A stretch of DNA of 64,000 nucleotides from Prorocentrum cordatum. Lineage: Eukaryota; Sar; Dinophyceae; Prorocentrales; Prorocentraceae. A model generated the notes under the pieces. That model had not been told where the DNA came from, searched no databases, and worked only from the letters and a program-made list of their open reading frames with translations. Within the stretch, counting starts at the first letter, position 1. The number at the start of each line of letters is the position of its first letter. Both the position numbers and the translations under genes were made by a program. The stretch is from NCBI GenBank assembly GCA_963575745.1, contig CAUYUJ010003058.1:135001-199000 (forward strand). Direction: 5' to 3'. Shown piece by piece: positions 63,067 to 64,000 of this stretch.

Positions 63067-64000
63067 CTGCGGGGGCAGCGAGCGCACGGCCGTCGGCCGC
63101 TGCCCGGCGTCGTGCTCCGTCGCCGGTGGCCGCCGTCGGAAGAACCCCCGGAAGATCCGCCCAGCTTCGGGCCCCGTGACGCTCCGGCTGCACCTGGCCA
63201 TCGCTCGGACGTCCATGCCCTGTGTTTTTTTCGGTTTCGTGCGTGGTTTTTTCGCCGAATGATCAAGGATGCTCCTCAATGGTCCTCGCCGAAGGAAACA
63301 GGCACACGTCCGAGCGATGCCAAGGTGTCGGGCCCCGCGACGCTCCAGATCCACTCGTGATGCAGAAAGATCGGGTCCAGGGCTCTGGTCGTGACTGTTC
63401 GCGGTGTTGCACCTCTTGTCGCACGGTCGGACCTCGGGGAAGCGGGGAGCCGGGCGGGGGTGGAGGAGGAGGCGTGCTTGATCGACTTCAGGCTCAGTCT
63501 TGTGCAGCCTCTTGTTTTGGTATGGGCTTCGCCCAGGATCATCCGCAGACGCCCTTAGGACGCAAAGGAACAGCGAGCAGGAGGCGGGAGGAAGGGGGGG
63601 TGGGTGGGAGGACTCGGGCGAGGGGGAGAGGGCCGAGACGACCAGCAGCGAGGGGGAGGCCAAGGGTAGCTCGCCTTCGGGGCAGCTCCAGCCTGCGCCG
63701 CAATACTCCAACGGGCGAAGAGCGGTATCAAATCGGGGATCTTCTGACCCGCGTCAATCCAGACCCAGGTCAGCAAGAAACCAAAAACTGCAATGCACGA
63801 AAAACAAACTGGAACGCAGGTCCTCGCAAACCCGGGTCAGCCAATACGCGCGGCCGCCTCGCGGCCACGAGCGGCTCGCTAACCCGGGTCAGCCAGAGGG
63901 GGGCTTCGCAGGATCCTGCAGGATCTGGTGCCCTGGCTGAACCCCGTTAGCCCAAGACGGCAGCAGGCAAGCGGCGCGTGCGCGGCCAAGATGCGAGGAG
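63067..64000. other. Right flank, probably SYF1 intron
   Basis: Contains a 125-bp inverted-repeat element (63,197-63,321) and otherwise GC-rich sequence without a recognisable gene. The words 'CCCGGGTCAGCC' recur near 63,830-63,895. The preceding SYF1 block (VQ.R..KS.K) was not convincingly located here. Confidence 0.5.
63197..63321. mobile_element. Inverted-repeat element, family F, copy 2
   Basis: Same ends and interior as 31,947-32,070 (TTTCGTGCGTGGTTTTTTCG), roughly 90% identical by eye. Confidence 0.88.

Larger units (their letters stand above)
55289..62979 (-). other. SYF1 intron a-b (7.7 kb), repeat content
   Basis: No gene seen inside. From right to left on the map it holds a GC-rich hairpin element (62.8 kb), a CCCAAGAGGCCCC-type repeat (62.1-62.7 kb), an inverted-repeat element (61.75-62.02 kb), CTC microsatellites (61.2-61.5 kb), several inverted-repeat elements (60.0-61.0 kb), a 42-bp tandem array (58.4-59.9 kb), more inverted-repeat elements, a GA tract (57,644-57,735) and a second CCCAAGAGG element (56.9-57.4 kb). 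Confidence 0.75.

Noticed and set aside
63499-63510. Possible extra SYF1 codons RLHK
   Set aside because: They match the block before exon a, but the exon would be about 15 bases long and two residues short; too little to support.

Overview
The window comes from a dinoflagellate nuclear genome, probably a large, repeat-rich one of the Prorocentrum/Symbiodiniales type; the genus is inference. The evidence is two copies of the dinoflagellate spliced-leader sequence, mostly GC or GA intron donors, LINE elements with dinoflagellate-style domain order, a decayed pentatricopeptide-repeat (PPR) gene of the 'ISACEKGEQW' kind, and very dense repeats. Nothing looks prokaryotic, viral or organellar.

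The backbone is one enormous split gene on the minus strand. Eleven exons of 31 to 102 bases, running from 63,066 down to 3,466, read in order as the HAT-repeat core of SYF1 (XAB2), a pre-mRNA splicing factor. Most neighbouring exons join in frame at AG acceptors and GT, GC or GA donors. About 590 coding bases are spread over 59.6 kb (about 1%), with introns of 1.6 to 13.7 kb. One exon of roughly 28 residues, between 27,930 and 23,928, was not found; a 100-base assembly gap (24,684-24,783) lies in that intron. Both gene ends lie outside the window.

Other elements are nested inside the introns. A nearly intact SL-tagged LINE (33,746-38,688) has a 23-bp target-site duplication and ends 5 bases after its reverse transcriptase stop codon. 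An older LINE (14,630-21,111) is full of frameshifts and is split by a 73-bp satellite. A glycosyltransferase-92-like gene (47,995-50,832) starts 18 bases after a perfect spliced leader, and its first intron is essentially one copy of a 160-bp inverted-repeat element, so it looks like a retroposed gene that later gained an introner. A PPR pseudogene lies at 26,030-26,625.

Most of the remainder is short elements with terminal inverted repeats (at least ten families, mostly present two to seven times here), tandem arrays (11, 12, 42, about 66, 73, 83 and 142 bp) and microsatellites, chiefly CTC/GAG and a 1.3-kb AGT tract that stops about 15 bases from a SYF1 splice donor. Long apparent reading frames over the microsatellites are artefacts and are not annotated as genes.
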